This document shows positions 42,480-51,109 of a stretch of 64,000 nt of DNA, one piece after another; positions within the stretch are counted from its first letter, which is position 1, and each line of letters begins with the position of its first letter. Source of the DNA: Oligoflexia bacterium (GTDB lineage: Bacteria; Bdellovibrionota; UBA1018); assembly GCA_014378465.1 (NCBI GenBank), contig JACMNQ010000049.1:18679-82678 (forward strand). The letters run 5' to 3'. Both the position numbers and the translations under genes were made by a program. The notes beneath the pieces are model-generated. The model worked only from the letters and a program-made list of their open reading frames with translations, made no database searches and was not told the DNA's origin.

Positions 42480-44969
42480 TCAGTGGCCGTTCACGGAGAA
42501 TCCGTTCATCACGATGTTGAGAAGGCCACCGTTATCCTTGTAGATGCAGTTTGAGAGTGTTCCTTCGCCTTGATAATAGCCGAAATTTGGCGTGTAGATG
42601 CACACCTCTCCCGCCTCGCAGAGTCCATTGTGATTGCCAGCTGCCGCAGTCACGTCTTCAATCGCATTGCGCAGAAAGGTGGTAGTAGAAGCGAAGTTCG
42701 AGTCATTCCGAGTACCGTACGTCTGAGCCGGACAGGTCGAGTTTGTGAGGAAAGATTCGTTCTGCGCAGCCGCGTCCCCAGAGGTGTTTCTGAAAAGGGT
42801 ATCTGAGGCCTTGAGTGCCCAGTCGTACATTTGGCAGTTTTCTCCCGTAATGCATGCAGAAGCGAGTGGGTTCAGGCGTCCCCACACCTTTGCGACCGGT
42901 GTGGCACTGCTCCAGTCGGTCAAGGAAGCGTAGGCCTGAGTGGTCGAAGTCGCTTCGATCATGCTCGCAGTGATGTTGATGGGTCCTCTGATCGTGGCCG
43001 TCGAAGTTGCACTCGGAGTGCAATTCACATCGGCGACTCCGCTCATCACAGCGGGTGCTGGCAGAGCGCATGCCCCGCCAGTATTGCTGCCGACCAGCAG
43101 ATTTCCGACGAGTTTGACCTTGGCTACACCACTGGCAGTCGGTGTACCGACTAAAATTCCGGCACCTCCATTGTTCTGAGAAACGATCTGAGAAAGGGTG
43201 GCACCCAGGGATTCGTCGTTCAGATAGATTCCGGACAGCGTATTTTTGTAGGCGAGAATATCGTGGTAAACCGTTCCTGCATCCTTGAAGTTTTCATTGA
43301 TGCCATAAGCCCCGTTGAAAGCGACGGTAGCTGCAGTGACTGATTTTGCAGCCGCATTGATGGTGACTCCTGAGGTTCCGTTGTGAGTGGCCAGAATCTG
43401 ACTCAGGATCGAGCCCGTGTTGCCGATCGAAAGGCCCTCAAGTCCATTGTTGCTGGCGATCACGTTCTGGTAGGTCACCACTCCCGAAGTTCCGCCCGTT
43501 TCACGAATGCCCGCGCGGCCCGTGAAGGCCGATGAGGTCCCATTGTTGATCACCTGAATGTTCTTGAAAAGTGTGGTCCCTGCCTGATTGACGCGAACGC
43601 CGCTCCCGCTGTTGGAATGGATCTGCATATTGCTGAATACGTTATTGGAACCATAGCGGTAATAAAGGCCTGTTCCTCCCTCCGCGGTACAGGTGACCGC
43701 CCCTCCAGAACCTGAAGTAGTCAGCTTGATCTGGTCAAAAGTGGAATTGGAGGTCGACTTGACGGTCATCCCGGCGCAGCTTGAGCTGTTCACTTCAATA
43801 TTCCTGAAGATGCACGAGACGCACCCGCCGATCCAGATCCCGGCATTGTAATCCGCTTGCCCCCCGTTGGGAGTGTTGCGCGAATACAGCCATTGAGCAT
43901 TGAGGTTACTTGGACTGTTGAAGTCCACCAATTCATAACCGTTGTCCATTCCATTGATATGATCAAAGGTCGGATAAGAACTGACATTTTCAACCAGTCC
44001 GTAGGTCGGATTGTCGGTTATATTCATGCGACTCAGGGTGTAACCGAGCGAATTGCTGTTCTGCATGCCCCAACCTGCGGACTTCCGCAGATTCAGATTT
44101 TTCAAACGCATGTAGTTGGCGGACTTGAACATGATCATGCGATCGACCAGGCTATTGCCGTCCAGGGTCCATCCGCTTACGGGTTTTACGCCGAATTCCC
44201 ATGAGTTCGAGCCCTCTACGGAATTGAAGTTCTGCGTGCCTACGGAAATCATCACTTTGGTGTTCGGTGCGGTGGCTTTGTAGGTTCCATTATTGGTATT
44301 TATCGTCGCAGTGCCGGTAAGAGTCACCCCTGGGAGGAAGGCGATTGAAATTTTGTCCGCATTGATGTTGTAGCCTTGTGTCACTTGATTGGTTGCGGCC
44401 ACGTAGAGCGTTCCTGCAGTCGAGAGAATCACCGGGGTCGCTGTTGAATCCGGAAGTGACTGAACTGGGTTTGTCCACCAAACCAGACTTGGAGTCGAAG
44501 CCATCAAGTCGCCTCCGTCGTTTATTTTCACTGAGTTTTTCGCCCACTCGGATGCAGGCGTCACCAGGTCAGCCAGGCTTTTTTCAGGCTTGAGGCTGCC
44601 CTTGAAAATCACTTTTCCAGCAGAGCTGTCGCAAGCCCAGTTGAAGGCGTCCAGAGCATCCGTGAGAACGAGAGTCGAAGCACATTGATCTCGACCCGTG
44701 ATTGCAACCTGTTTGAGTTCACCTCCGTGTTTGCAGTTGTTCTCGGTGCCGAGGCATGCAGAAGTGACTGAATTCGAGACATAGAAGTCATTCCACTGGG
44801 GGGCGCTGGCGTAGAGGGGAAGTACTTCACCCAGAGTGATTGTTTTCTTTTGAATGACCGATGCTGATCGATTCAGGGCAAGCTGGCAGCCAGTCGTGAG
44901 CATGCCACTCAGGCCCATGATGAATGCGATTGAAGAAGACCTTCCGATTTTCAAGCTTTGATTTTTCAT
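42480..44969 (-). CDS. Secreted lipoprotein with right-handed parallel beta-helix repeats (paralogue B)
   Basis: Lipobox LSGMLTTGC; collinear with paralogue A over the full length; same GLCEAGEVCIYTPNFGYYQGEG ending. Confidence 0.8.
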   Translation of the reverse strand: MKNQSLKIGRSSSIAFIMGLSGMLTTGCQLALNRSASVIQKKTITLGEVLPLYASAPQWNDFYVSNSVTSACLGTENNCKHGGELKQVAITGRDQCASTLVLTDALDAFNWACDSSAGKVIFKGSLKPEKSLADLVTPASEWAKNSVKINDGGDLMASTPSLVWWTNPVQSLPDSTATPVILSTAGTLYVAATNQVTQGYNINADKISIAFLPGVTLTGTATINTNNGTYKATAPNTKVMISVGTQNFNSVEGSNSWEFGVKPVSGWTLDGNSLVDRMIMFKSANYMRLKNLNLRKSAGWGMQNSNSLGYTLSRMNITDNPTYGLVENVSSYPTFDHINGMDNGYELVDFNSPSNLNAQWLYSRNTPNGGQADYNAGIWIGGCVSCIFRNIEVNSSSCAGMTVKSTSNSTFDQIKLTTSGSGGAVTCTAEGGTGLYYRYGSNNVFSNMQIHSNSGSGVRVNQAGTTLFKNIQVINNGTSSAFTGRAGIRETGGTSGVVTYQNVIASNNGLEGLSIGNTGSILSQILATHNGTSGVTINAAAKSVTAATVAFNGAYGINENFKDAGTVYHDILAYKNTLSGIYLNDESLGATLSQIVSQNNGGAGILVGTPTASGVAKVKLVGNLLVGSNTGGACALPAPAVMSGVADVNCTPSATSTATIRGPINITASMIEATSTTQAYASLTDWSSATPVAKVWGRLNPLASACITGENCQMYDWALKASDTLFRNTSGDAAAQNESFLTNSTCPAQTYGTRNDSNFASTTTFLRNAIEDVTAAAGNHNGLCEAGEVCIYTPNFGYYQGEGTLSNCIYKDNGGLLNIVMNGFSVNGH

Positions 44970-45128
44970 AATGAACCTCAGCATACGTACAGCGTGTCGA
45001 GTTCAAGTATGAGGGAGGCATGGTCTGAAGCCAATGTGTCATCGCCGACAGGCCCTCGCAGGAAGACTTGTGATCGAAAGATCACAGGTTTTCAGTGGAG
45101 CAGCTGGTTAATTCGTTCTGATGGGGAA

Positions 45129-45350
45129 TCAGAGGTTCATATAGAGGGCGGCGTTCTCACCGGTGGGAAGGGGGGTGCCTGGACCCGTGATTCCAGGCCT
45201 GCGGTTAGTTCGCGACGGAGCTCCTCTCATCTGCCAGGGAGAAGTCTCAGTGACTCCGACAAAAGGCAGAATGAGCAGAATGAAAAGGGAGAGAGTGAGA
45301 ATCCGAGGAATGAAGTGAGCAGCCTTTTTCAGGGTCAAAGTCTGAGACAT
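45129..45350 (-). CDS. Small exported hypothetical protein
   Basis: 73 aa with one strongly hydrophobic segment (ILTLSLFILLILPFVG) near the N-terminus. Confidence 0.4.
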   Translation of the reverse strand: MSQTLTLKKAAHFIPRILTLSLFILLILPFVGVTETSPWQMRGAPSRTNRRPGITGPGTPLPTGENAALYMNL

Positions 45351-45428
45351 TGAGTAGCCCTCCGTAGCTGATGAAAGTCTATCGGGAGAATCAAAGGCTT
45401 TGCAAGGGGTGTCAAAGGGCTGACGAAA

Positions 45429-45671
45429 TCAGCCGGTCCTGGTCTTTTTGGTGGAGTTGAGCTGCGGAATGGCAGCGTCCTGCTTCAGCCAGAGCGAAAG
45501 GAGAGTGCCGGCTTTGTCTGGATTCTTGTAAACCAGGTCCGTGATCTGCTCCTTGAGTGTTTCAAGCTCCGCAACGGTGACTTTGCGGAGCATTGAATCT
45601 TTCGGACTTTTTGATCCGGGGGACGTCGGGGCGCGGTTGTTACCGGAATTTCTGTGTGATGAATCAGGCAT
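45429..45671 (-). CDS. Small hypothetical protein with FliF C-terminal-tail-like motif
   Basis: TVAELETLKEQITDLVYKNPDKAGTLLSLWLKQD. Confidence 0.45.
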   Translation of the reverse strand: MPDSSHRNSGNNRAPTSPGSKSPKDSMLRKVTVAELETLKEQITDLVYKNPDKAGTLLSLWLKQDAAIPQLNSTKKTRTG

Positions 45672-45897
45672 TGGAGTTCATCGAAGGGCGGCTGAGGTCA
45701 ATTGCGGCTTCGAGAGCGGCAGCATTGAGGTCGCCGTTCAGTTCTTCTGGACTGATGGAACCCACGAAAACCTCGTCATTGATCATGGAGAAGGCAAACC
45801 AGCGGTCGCCCATCTTCTGATAGAGGACTTCGACGCTTCCGCTCTGGAGGTCGGTTACGGTGGCTGCTACTTTTTTGGAATTGTTATTCTGGCTCAT
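45664..45897 (-). CDS. Small hypothetical protein
   Basis: 77 aa; overlaps the start of the preceding small ORF by 8 nt, suggesting translational coupling. Confidence 0.5.
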   Translation of the reverse strand: MSQNNNSKKVAATVTDLQSGSVEVLYQKMGDRWFAFSMINDEVFVGSISPEELNGDLNAAALEAAIDLSRPSMNSNA

Positions 45898-46043
45898 GAT
45901 CGATTCCTTCCGTGGATCGTTGTTGATGCGTCTGTTTCATACAGCGCTTACATTGAACCTATCGACGGGCTGGAAAGGATCTTAACGGAGAAAATCATGC
46001 CGGGTCTCAAGCGGCAAATGTTGCCGCGAAGCCGCTGCAAGCG

Positions 46044-46574
46044 TCACTGAACGACGATGACACCTTGAACGGTCGGAAGGAAGACATCCTTGAAAGCGAA
46101 GGAACCCGTTTGAGAAAAGCCTGCGCTATGCACTTTGTTTGAGCTCGGACGTTCGGGGTTGAACGGGGCACCCGCATTGAAGCCGGAAGTTCCCTGAGGA
46201 ACGAGTTGATGCCTCAGGTGGGTGTCGAGAAAATAGAAGAGTACGAAAGTATCGACCGGTACGGTGCAAGTCAGGGCCGCAGGTGGATAAACGACGGATT
46301 GACCGGTGGATTCCGTGCAACCGCAGATGTGTTGAAGAGATCCATCATGAACGGCGATCTGAGCGACGCCCGGACGGCACGCCGTCGCGGAAGTGTTCGG
46401 CAGGGCCTGGCTGGGATCTTTTTCTCCGCAGCCGCCCAGAGAAATGAACGAAATCACGAGCGCACTCAAGGCGATCAGGGTAGAAGGAAAAAGTGTCAGT
46501 GAACGTTGGCTTCGCACGAGCTGAAATACACCATAGGCTCGTCGGATTGACCAGTCTGAAAGAGGATCCTTCAT
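46044..46574 (-). CDS. Hypothetical lipoprotein
   Basis: Hydrophobic stretch with lipobox-like ISLGGC; start uncertain because the ORF start overlaps the divergent HD-domain start. Confidence 0.5.
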   Translation of the reverse strand: MKDPLSDWSIRRAYGVFQLVRSQRSLTLFPSTLIALSALVISFISLGGCGEKDPSQALPNTSATACRPGVAQIAVHDGSLQHICGCTESTGQSVVYPPAALTCTVPVDTFVLFYFLDTHLRHQLVPQGTSGFNAGAPFNPERPSSNKVHSAGFSQTGSFAFKDVFLPTVQGVIVVQ

Positions 46575-47229
46575 GTTGGCCCAGTGGGAAAGACGCTTCG
46601 AAGAAAAGTTGATTCAAAATGGACTTGCCGAGGGGGTCAGTGATCCTGCCCATGACATCGCTCATTTCAAACGCGTGGTGACGGCAGCCAAAGCCCTCTG
46701 CCTTGAAGAAAAGGCCAAGCCTGAAGTCGTGGTGCCTGCGGCCTGGCTTCACGATTTCGTCAACGTCCCGAAGAACGATCCTCGCAGATCCCAGGCTTCA
46801 AGAATTTCAGCAGCGGCCGCGATCGAGTATCTGGCGTCTGAAGGCTATCCCGCCGAATTTCATGCGGAGATCGCTCACGCGATTGAAGCGCACAGTTTCA
46901 GCGCCAAAATCGAACCACGGACGCTGGAGGCCAGAATCGTCCAGGACGCGGACCGGCTGGACGGCCTGGGTGCCATCGGGATCGCGCGGTGTTTTGCGGT
47001 AGCCGGCATGCTGCAGCGCCGAATCTACGATCCTGAGGATCCTTTCGGGACGGGAGAACGCCCGATGGATGACCTTGTCAATACGATTGACCACTTCTAC
47101 GTGAAGCTTTTCAAAGTGGCTGAAGTCCTCACGACCTCCGCCGGAAGGCTCGAAGGCAAGCGCCGCGCTGAGTATATGCGCCTGTTTTTAAAGGAATTAG
47201 GCCGCGAAATCGGCGCCCCGACCCCCTGA
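46573..47229 (+). CDS. HD domain phosphohydrolase
   Basis: HDIAHFKRVV, AAWLHDFVN, EAHSF, VQDADRLDGLGAIGIARCF. Confidence 0.88.
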   Translation: MLAQWERRFEEKLIQNGLAEGVSDPAHDIAHFKRVVTAAKALCLEEKAKPEVVVPAAWLHDFVNVPKNDPRRSQASRISAAAAIEYLASEGYPAEFHAEIAHAIEAHSFSAKIEPRTLEARIVQDADRLDGLGAIGIARCFAVAGMLQRRIYDPEDPFGTGERPMDDLVNTIDHFYVKLFKVAEVLTTSAGRLEGKRRAEYMRLFLKELGREIGAPTP

Positions 47230-47309
47230 CCCGGATTTTGTTCTTATTCCTGACGCGACACTTGCAGACCTCCCACGATTGAGGTATCCAGTGGGCACCT
47301 TTATAGTAT

Positions 47310-47386
47310 GGACTCGTAGCTCAGTTGGATAGAGCGTTAGACTACGGATCTAAAGGTCGCAGGTTCGACTCCTGCCGGGTCCACCA
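47310..47386 (+). tRNA. tRNA-Arg(ACG)
   Basis: GGACTCGTAGCTCAGTTGGATAGAGCGTTAGACTACGGATCTAAAGGTCGCAGGTTCGACTCCTGCCGGGTCCACCA; full cloverleaf with encoded CCA. Confidence 0.97.
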
Positions 47387-47393
47387 TTTAAAT

Positions 47394-47443
47394 TAGGTAA
47401 TAAAAAAGGCTGCCTCTTCGGAGGTGGCCTTTTTTATTACCTA
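47394..47443 (+). terminator. Large bidirectional hairpin terminator after tRNA-Arg
   Basis: Perfect 17-bp arms TAGGTAATAAAAAAGGC / GCCTTTTTTATTACCTA, with inner CCTC-TTCG-GAGG. Confidence 0.9.
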
Positions 47444-47604
47444 GATCTGAGTCGTGTTCAGCAGGAGGAGAAGCGAATGAGCGGCCGCGGAGGAATCTAC
47501 AGTGGAGATTTCGACGAGGAGAGACAGACAGGAGGTCTGGCTCAGCGAGTGAGGTGAGGCTACGCAGAGAGCGAGCTTGATGCGAGAGAAAGAAGTAGCC
47601 GACG

Positions 47605-47624
47605 CCTGCCGGGTCCACCATTTT
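47605..47624 (+). repeat. tRNA-Arg 3' end direct repeat (candidate att copy 2)
   Basis: CCTGCCGGGTCCACCATTTT, identical to the tRNA 3' end through CCATTT. Confidence 0.85.
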
Positions 47625-47628
47625 GAAG

Positions 47629-47670
47629 AAACAGCCGTTTCGGACAATATCCGGAATGGCTGTTTTATTT
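47629..47670 (+). terminator. Terminator following att copy 2
   Basis: AACAGCCgtTTCGGAcaatatCCGGAAtGGCTGTT then TTTATTT. Confidence 0.75.
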
Positions 47671-47714
47671 CATATTGAAGCGTTAGCCCGTGTAAAACCG
47701 GGTTAGAGAGTAGG

Positions 47715-47921
47715 CGATTCATTACCACCTCGCGGGGTGAAATTATTCAGAAGGACGACCTTGATTCAATTTTAGATGCTGGCCGAATTCGCGGTGCGCT
47801 CTCCCCTCACATGAGTTAGATTACGAACGAGGTTTACGAAACTTTCTTTACCCAGGTTGTCGAAAACATTACGGCTTGGAAAGAGGATCGAAACTATAAA
47901 AATGCACGGGAGCTAAAATGA
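47715..47921 (+). pseudogene. 2-hydroxyacid dehydrogenase C-terminal remnant with in-frame stop and internal deletion
   Basis: One frame reads RFITTSRGEIIQKDDLDSILDAGRIRGALSPHMS*ITNEVYETFFTQVVENITAWKEDRNYKNARELK*. Confidence 0.7.
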
Positions 47922-48544
47922 CAGAGTTCGCTGCTTTTCAAACCCTCTCACCCACAATTCTCGCGGACGTGTTGAACCGAGACCAGGTGATGGACATCGG
48001 TATTCGCCCTTTATGGGAAGGCATGCCGAGGATTGCTGGTCCTGCCTTTACGGTTCGATGCGGGCCTGGCGATAATCTCATGTTACATGCGGCAATCTAT
48101 AGAGCACCTCCTGGAACAATTATCGTTGTCGAATCCGCTGACAATAACTACGCCGTCGCTGGTGGAAATGTCTGTGCAGTCGCTCAGAAGCGAGGGATTG
48201 TCGGGTTCGTCATTGATGGGGTCATTCGTGACCTTGCTGAAGCACGAGAAAATCGATTTCCCGTTTTTGCTCGTGGAGTAGTGCCGATCCCTGGTGGAAA
48301 AGATGTCATCGACATACTGAACGATCGCCCTGTCCGCTGTGGCGGCGTGCAGGTCTCTCCTGGCGATACAGTCATAGCCGATGAAGAGGGAATCGTTGTG
48401 GTGCCATCGAGTCGCCAAGCCCAAGTTTTAAAGTCTGCCCAGGAACGAGCGCTGAAGGACGCGGCGACCGGGTTGGAAGCCTGGGAAGCCACTCATCGTA
48501 AACGCATTGAAGAGATTCTCCGGGCAAAGGGTTTCGCCGGGTGA
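47918..48544 (+). CDS. RraA / 4-hydroxy-4-methyl-2-oxoglutarate aldolase-like family protein
   Basis: AGPAFTVRCGPGDNLMLHAAIYRAPPGTIIVVES...GGNVCAVAQKRGIVGFVIDGVIRD; start overlaps the upstream remnant's stop (ATGA). Confidence 0.85.
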   Translation: MTEFAAFQTLSPTILADVLNRDQVMDIGIRPLWEGMPRIAGPAFTVRCGPGDNLMLHAAIYRAPPGTIIVVESADNNYAVAGGNVCAVAQKRGIVGFVIDGVIRDLAEARENRFPVFARGVVPIPGGKDVIDILNDRPVRCGGVQVSPGDTVIADEEGIVVVPSSRQAQVLKSAQERALKDAATGLEAWEATHRKRIEEILRAKGFAG

Positions 48545-48674
48545 GCGTTGTGCCGGTTCTCCAGGAGTACCGTGAAATGTTCTCCAGAAATGCTTGAGTC
48601 TCATGCGACCGCCAAGTCCCGGACTTCACTGTAGTTGAAGTACCGCTCGTGGAGAACAAAGTTTCGATAATCGG

Positions 48675-48698
48675 CTGCCAAGGTTCACCATTTTAAAG
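48675..48698 (+). repeat. Degenerate tRNA-Arg 3' end copy
   Basis: TTCGATAATCGG-CTGCCAAGGTTCACCATTTTAAAG; shares the ACCATTTTAAAG flank with the copy at 51110. Confidence 0.5.
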
Positions 48699-48780
48699 CG
48701 ACAAAGCCTCACTCGCAAGAGTGGGTCCAAACCGAAACTTTTAGTCAGGTATATTCAGGATCGTTTGATGGTCTTGTTTC

Positions 48781-48910
48781 TTAGGATTCCCAACCCCGTG
48801 CTTCAGTCGTCAGGAAGTCGAGGAAAGCTCGCACTCGAGGGGCAAGGAATCGTCGACTGGGAATCACTGCATAGATGAAACCGAACGGCTCGATGTCCAC
48901 ACGTCTGAAA
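48781..48910 (-). pseudogene. LysR-family regulator C-terminal remnant
   Basis: Minus strand: RVDIEPFGFIYAVIPSRRFLAPRVRAFLDFLTTEARGWES*, typical LTTR C-terminus; no N-terminal part present. Confidence 0.7.
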
Positions 48911-49037
48911 ACAGTAAATTATAAAGTTCGAACCTCACCGTGCCGGGTGTCCATTCGACCGGAGTAATAAATATTCTTTCGCCATTATTTCAATGACTTC
49001 TACGACGCCAGTTCCATAAGTGCAGTTCGAAGGTCGT

Positions 49038-49055
49038 CCTGCCGGGTCCACCATT
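49038..49055 (+). repeat. tRNA-Arg 3' end direct repeat (candidate att copy)
   Basis: CCTGCCGGGTCCACCATT, preceded by GCAGTTCGAAGGTCGT. Confidence 0.85.
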
Positions 49056-49073
49056 ATTTTATTGGTAATAAAT

Positions 49074-49110
49074 AAGCCGGAAGCAGAGATGCTCTCCGGC
49101 TTTTTTTATT
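49074..49110 (+). terminator. Terminator following the 49038 att copy
   Basis: AAGCCGGAagcagagatgctcTCCGGCTT followed by a T-run. Confidence 0.85.
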
Positions 49111-49151
49111 GTTGGGGAGGAATTTGCAGCCCTGTTAGGGATTAAGGTGTT

Positions 49152-49204
49152 ACATGCTAACAACATGCTAATAGACATGTTGTTAGCATGTTGTTAGCAT
49201 GTTG
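49152..49204. repeat. 16-bp inverted repeat plus overlapping direct repeat upstream of the AlbA_2 gene
   Basis: ACATGCTAACAACATG (49152-49167), spacer CTAATAGA, CATGTTGTTAGCATGT (49176-49191), further copy at 49187-49202. Confidence 0.95.
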
Positions 49205-49206
49205 AT

Positions 49207-50904
49207 ATGACAGAGGGTGAACTTAAAGAAATCGTCTCAGCCTTACGGGATATTGGAACTGACCATGCTGATGTTGAAGCAAAAGCCTGTAAAGTAGGCT
49301 TTCCTAAACGACTTTGGGAAACGCTCTCAGCTTTCGCTAACACCGCAAACGGTGGAATAATTATACTTGGTCTTGACGAGGAGGACAATTTTTCAATCTG
49401 TGGCGTAAAAGAGCCCAGAAAAGTATTGCAGGACTTTGCAAGTCTTTGCGATCAAATGGAGCCGCCAATCCGTGCCCAAATCCACCCTTATAAGTTAGAA
49501 GGGAAGACAGTCATAGTTGCTGAAATCCCAGAAGTTGAGCGCGATTACAAGCCTTGTTACTATAAGGGCTCAGGTCAGACTAACGGGGCTTTTATTCGTG
49601 TAAGCGATGGAGATCGGCGTCTCACATCTTACGAAATCCAACTTTTTATGGCCTCTCGTGGCCAACCTAGAAATGATGAAGAACCAGTAGAAGAAGCAGC
49701 TATTAATGATCTTGATAAAGCACTTGTTAAGCAGTTAGTCGCGATTGTGAAACGCAAGAGCAGGAACCTGGCTTCGAGTACTGATTTGAAAGTGCTTAGG
49801 GCAATTCATGTGGTGACCGATTACAAAAAACGAACTGTTCCAACTATTGCTGGGATATTGGCTCTAGGCAAAGATCCACAACAGTTTTTTCCTGCACTAA
49901 GTCTACATTTCGTAGTCTATCCCGAAAAACAAGTTGGCGTCCCAGGTCCCCAAGGCGAGCGCTTTCTGGACAACAGAAAGTTTGAGGGCTCCATAGCAAG
50001 TATCTTAGACCAGGCTCTAGCTGCGCTCAGTCAGCATATGATCAGGAAAACACTTGTCAGAGGAGCGGATAGAGAAGACGTTTGGCAGTATCCGGAAACG
50101 GCTTTGCGTGAAGTAATAGTGAACGCTCTCGTGCATAGAGATCTCAGTAGTGCAGCCAGGGGAACACCTGTACAGATACATATGTTTCCAGACCGACTTA
50201 CAGTCAGAAATCCAGGTGGGTTGTTCGGGCCAGTGACGATTGAGTCACTTGGAGTAAGTGGCACATCTGCCGCGCGTAATGCAACTTTGATGCGTCTACT
50301 GGAAGAAGCACCGGCACCTGGAGGCGCCGCCCCGATCTGCGAAAACCGTGGTTCCGGCATAGGTGCGATGATCAGTGCATTAACAAGAGCGGGAATGGAG
50401 CCTCCTGCCTTTGATGACAAGATTGCTTCTTTTACTGTTACTTTTCCAAATGCGTCCTTACTGAATGATGAAACTCTATCGTGGTTGGAGCAGATACGCA
50501 TAAAAAACCTGACTGATACTCAGCGTATGGGGCTGGCTCTACTTCACCATGGTAACGCTCTGGATAATTCTAAATACCGTCAAATAACAGGATTAGATAG
50601 CCGCGTAGCCACCCGAGAACTAGGTGAGTTGGTAAAGTATAAGTTGATCGAGCAAATAGGTACACGCCGATGGGCTACCTACCGACTCACATCAGGTAGC
50701 TCCCAAAGGCGTGATCGTCGATCGGAGATTATTTTGACTCTCAAGCGGAGGGGCGAGCTTTCTAGAAGTGACATTGCAAGAGAGTTGAACTTTACAGATA
50801 TGGTAACGAGGCACTGGCTTTCAAAGTTGCGAAAGGAGGGCCAAATTGAGCTTTTAGGGCCTGCTCGCTCGCCATCGGCGCGTTACCGAATAAAGAAGAA
50901 GTGA
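49207..50904 (+). CDS. AlbA_2 (Schlafen) - HATPase_c_4 - winged-helix protein
   Basis: ADVEAKACKVGFPKRLWETLSAFANTANGGIIILGLDEE (AlbA_2); YPETALREVIVNALVHRDLS...FPDRLTVRNPGGLFG...NRGSGIGAMI (HATPase_c_4); C-terminal HTH. Confidence 0.88.
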   Translation: MTEGELKEIVSALRDIGTDHADVEAKACKVGFPKRLWETLSAFANTANGGIIILGLDEEDNFSICGVKEPRKVLQDFASLCDQMEPPIRAQIHPYKLEGKTVIVAEIPEVERDYKPCYYKGSGQTNGAFIRVSDGDRRLTSYEIQLFMASRGQPRNDEEPVEEAAINDLDKALVKQLVAIVKRKSRNLASSTDLKVLRAIHVVTDYKKRTVPTIAGILALGKDPQQFFPALSLHFVVYPEKQVGVPGPQGERFLDNRKFEGSIASILDQALAALSQHMIRKTLVRGADREDVWQYPETALREVIVNALVHRDLSSAARGTPVQIHMFPDRLTVRNPGGLFGPVTIESLGVSGTSAARNATLMRLLEEAPAPGGAAPICENRGSGIGAMISALTRAGMEPPAFDDKIASFTVTFPNASLLNDETLSWLEQIRIKNLTDTQRMGLALLHHGNALDNSKYRQITGLDSRVATRELGELVKYKLIEQIGTRRWATYRLTSGSSQRRDRRSEIILTLKRRGELSRSDIARELNFTDMVTRHWLSKLRKEGQIELLGPARSPSARYRIKKK

Positions 50905-50925
50905 TTTAAAGGGAGCTGATGGCAG

Positions 50926-50964
50926 ACATGCTAACAGCTTGCTAGGTGCATGTTGTTAGCATGT
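50926..50964. repeat. Downstream copies of the same repeat
   Basis: ACATGCTAACA (50926-50936) and CATGTTGTTAGCATGT (50949-50964), the latter identical to the upstream 16-mer. Confidence 0.95.
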
Positions 50965-51109
50965 CACTAGCAATTTCTAGTTGCATCTGAATCGATGGAG
51001 TTCGAATGTTGCCTGCGCCGGTCTTCAGTAGCGATAAACTTAAACAGCGCAGCTCAGTAATTTCATGAGCTTGGAGCATTGGCCATCATAATAGCAGTTC
51101 GAAAGTCCT

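Noticed and set aside
44958-45353. 131-aa plus-strand ORF
   Set aside because: Antisense to the small exported ORF and promoter region; no motif support.
47388-47621. Minus-strand ORFs across the tRNA-Arg downstream region (also 47441-47728)
   Set aside because: They read through hairpin terminators and tRNA-derived repeats; low-complexity Ser/Leu-rich translations look artefactual.
47444-47627. Idea that this purine-rich segment is a tmRNA because it ends in CCACCA
   Set aside because: No tmRNA tag ORF or 5' domain; the CCACCA end is explained by the tRNA-Arg 3'-end duplication.
50990-51050. Possible further degenerate tRNA-core copy (AGTTCGAATGTTGCCTGCGCCGGTC)
   Set aside because: Similarity too weak to separate from chance by eye.
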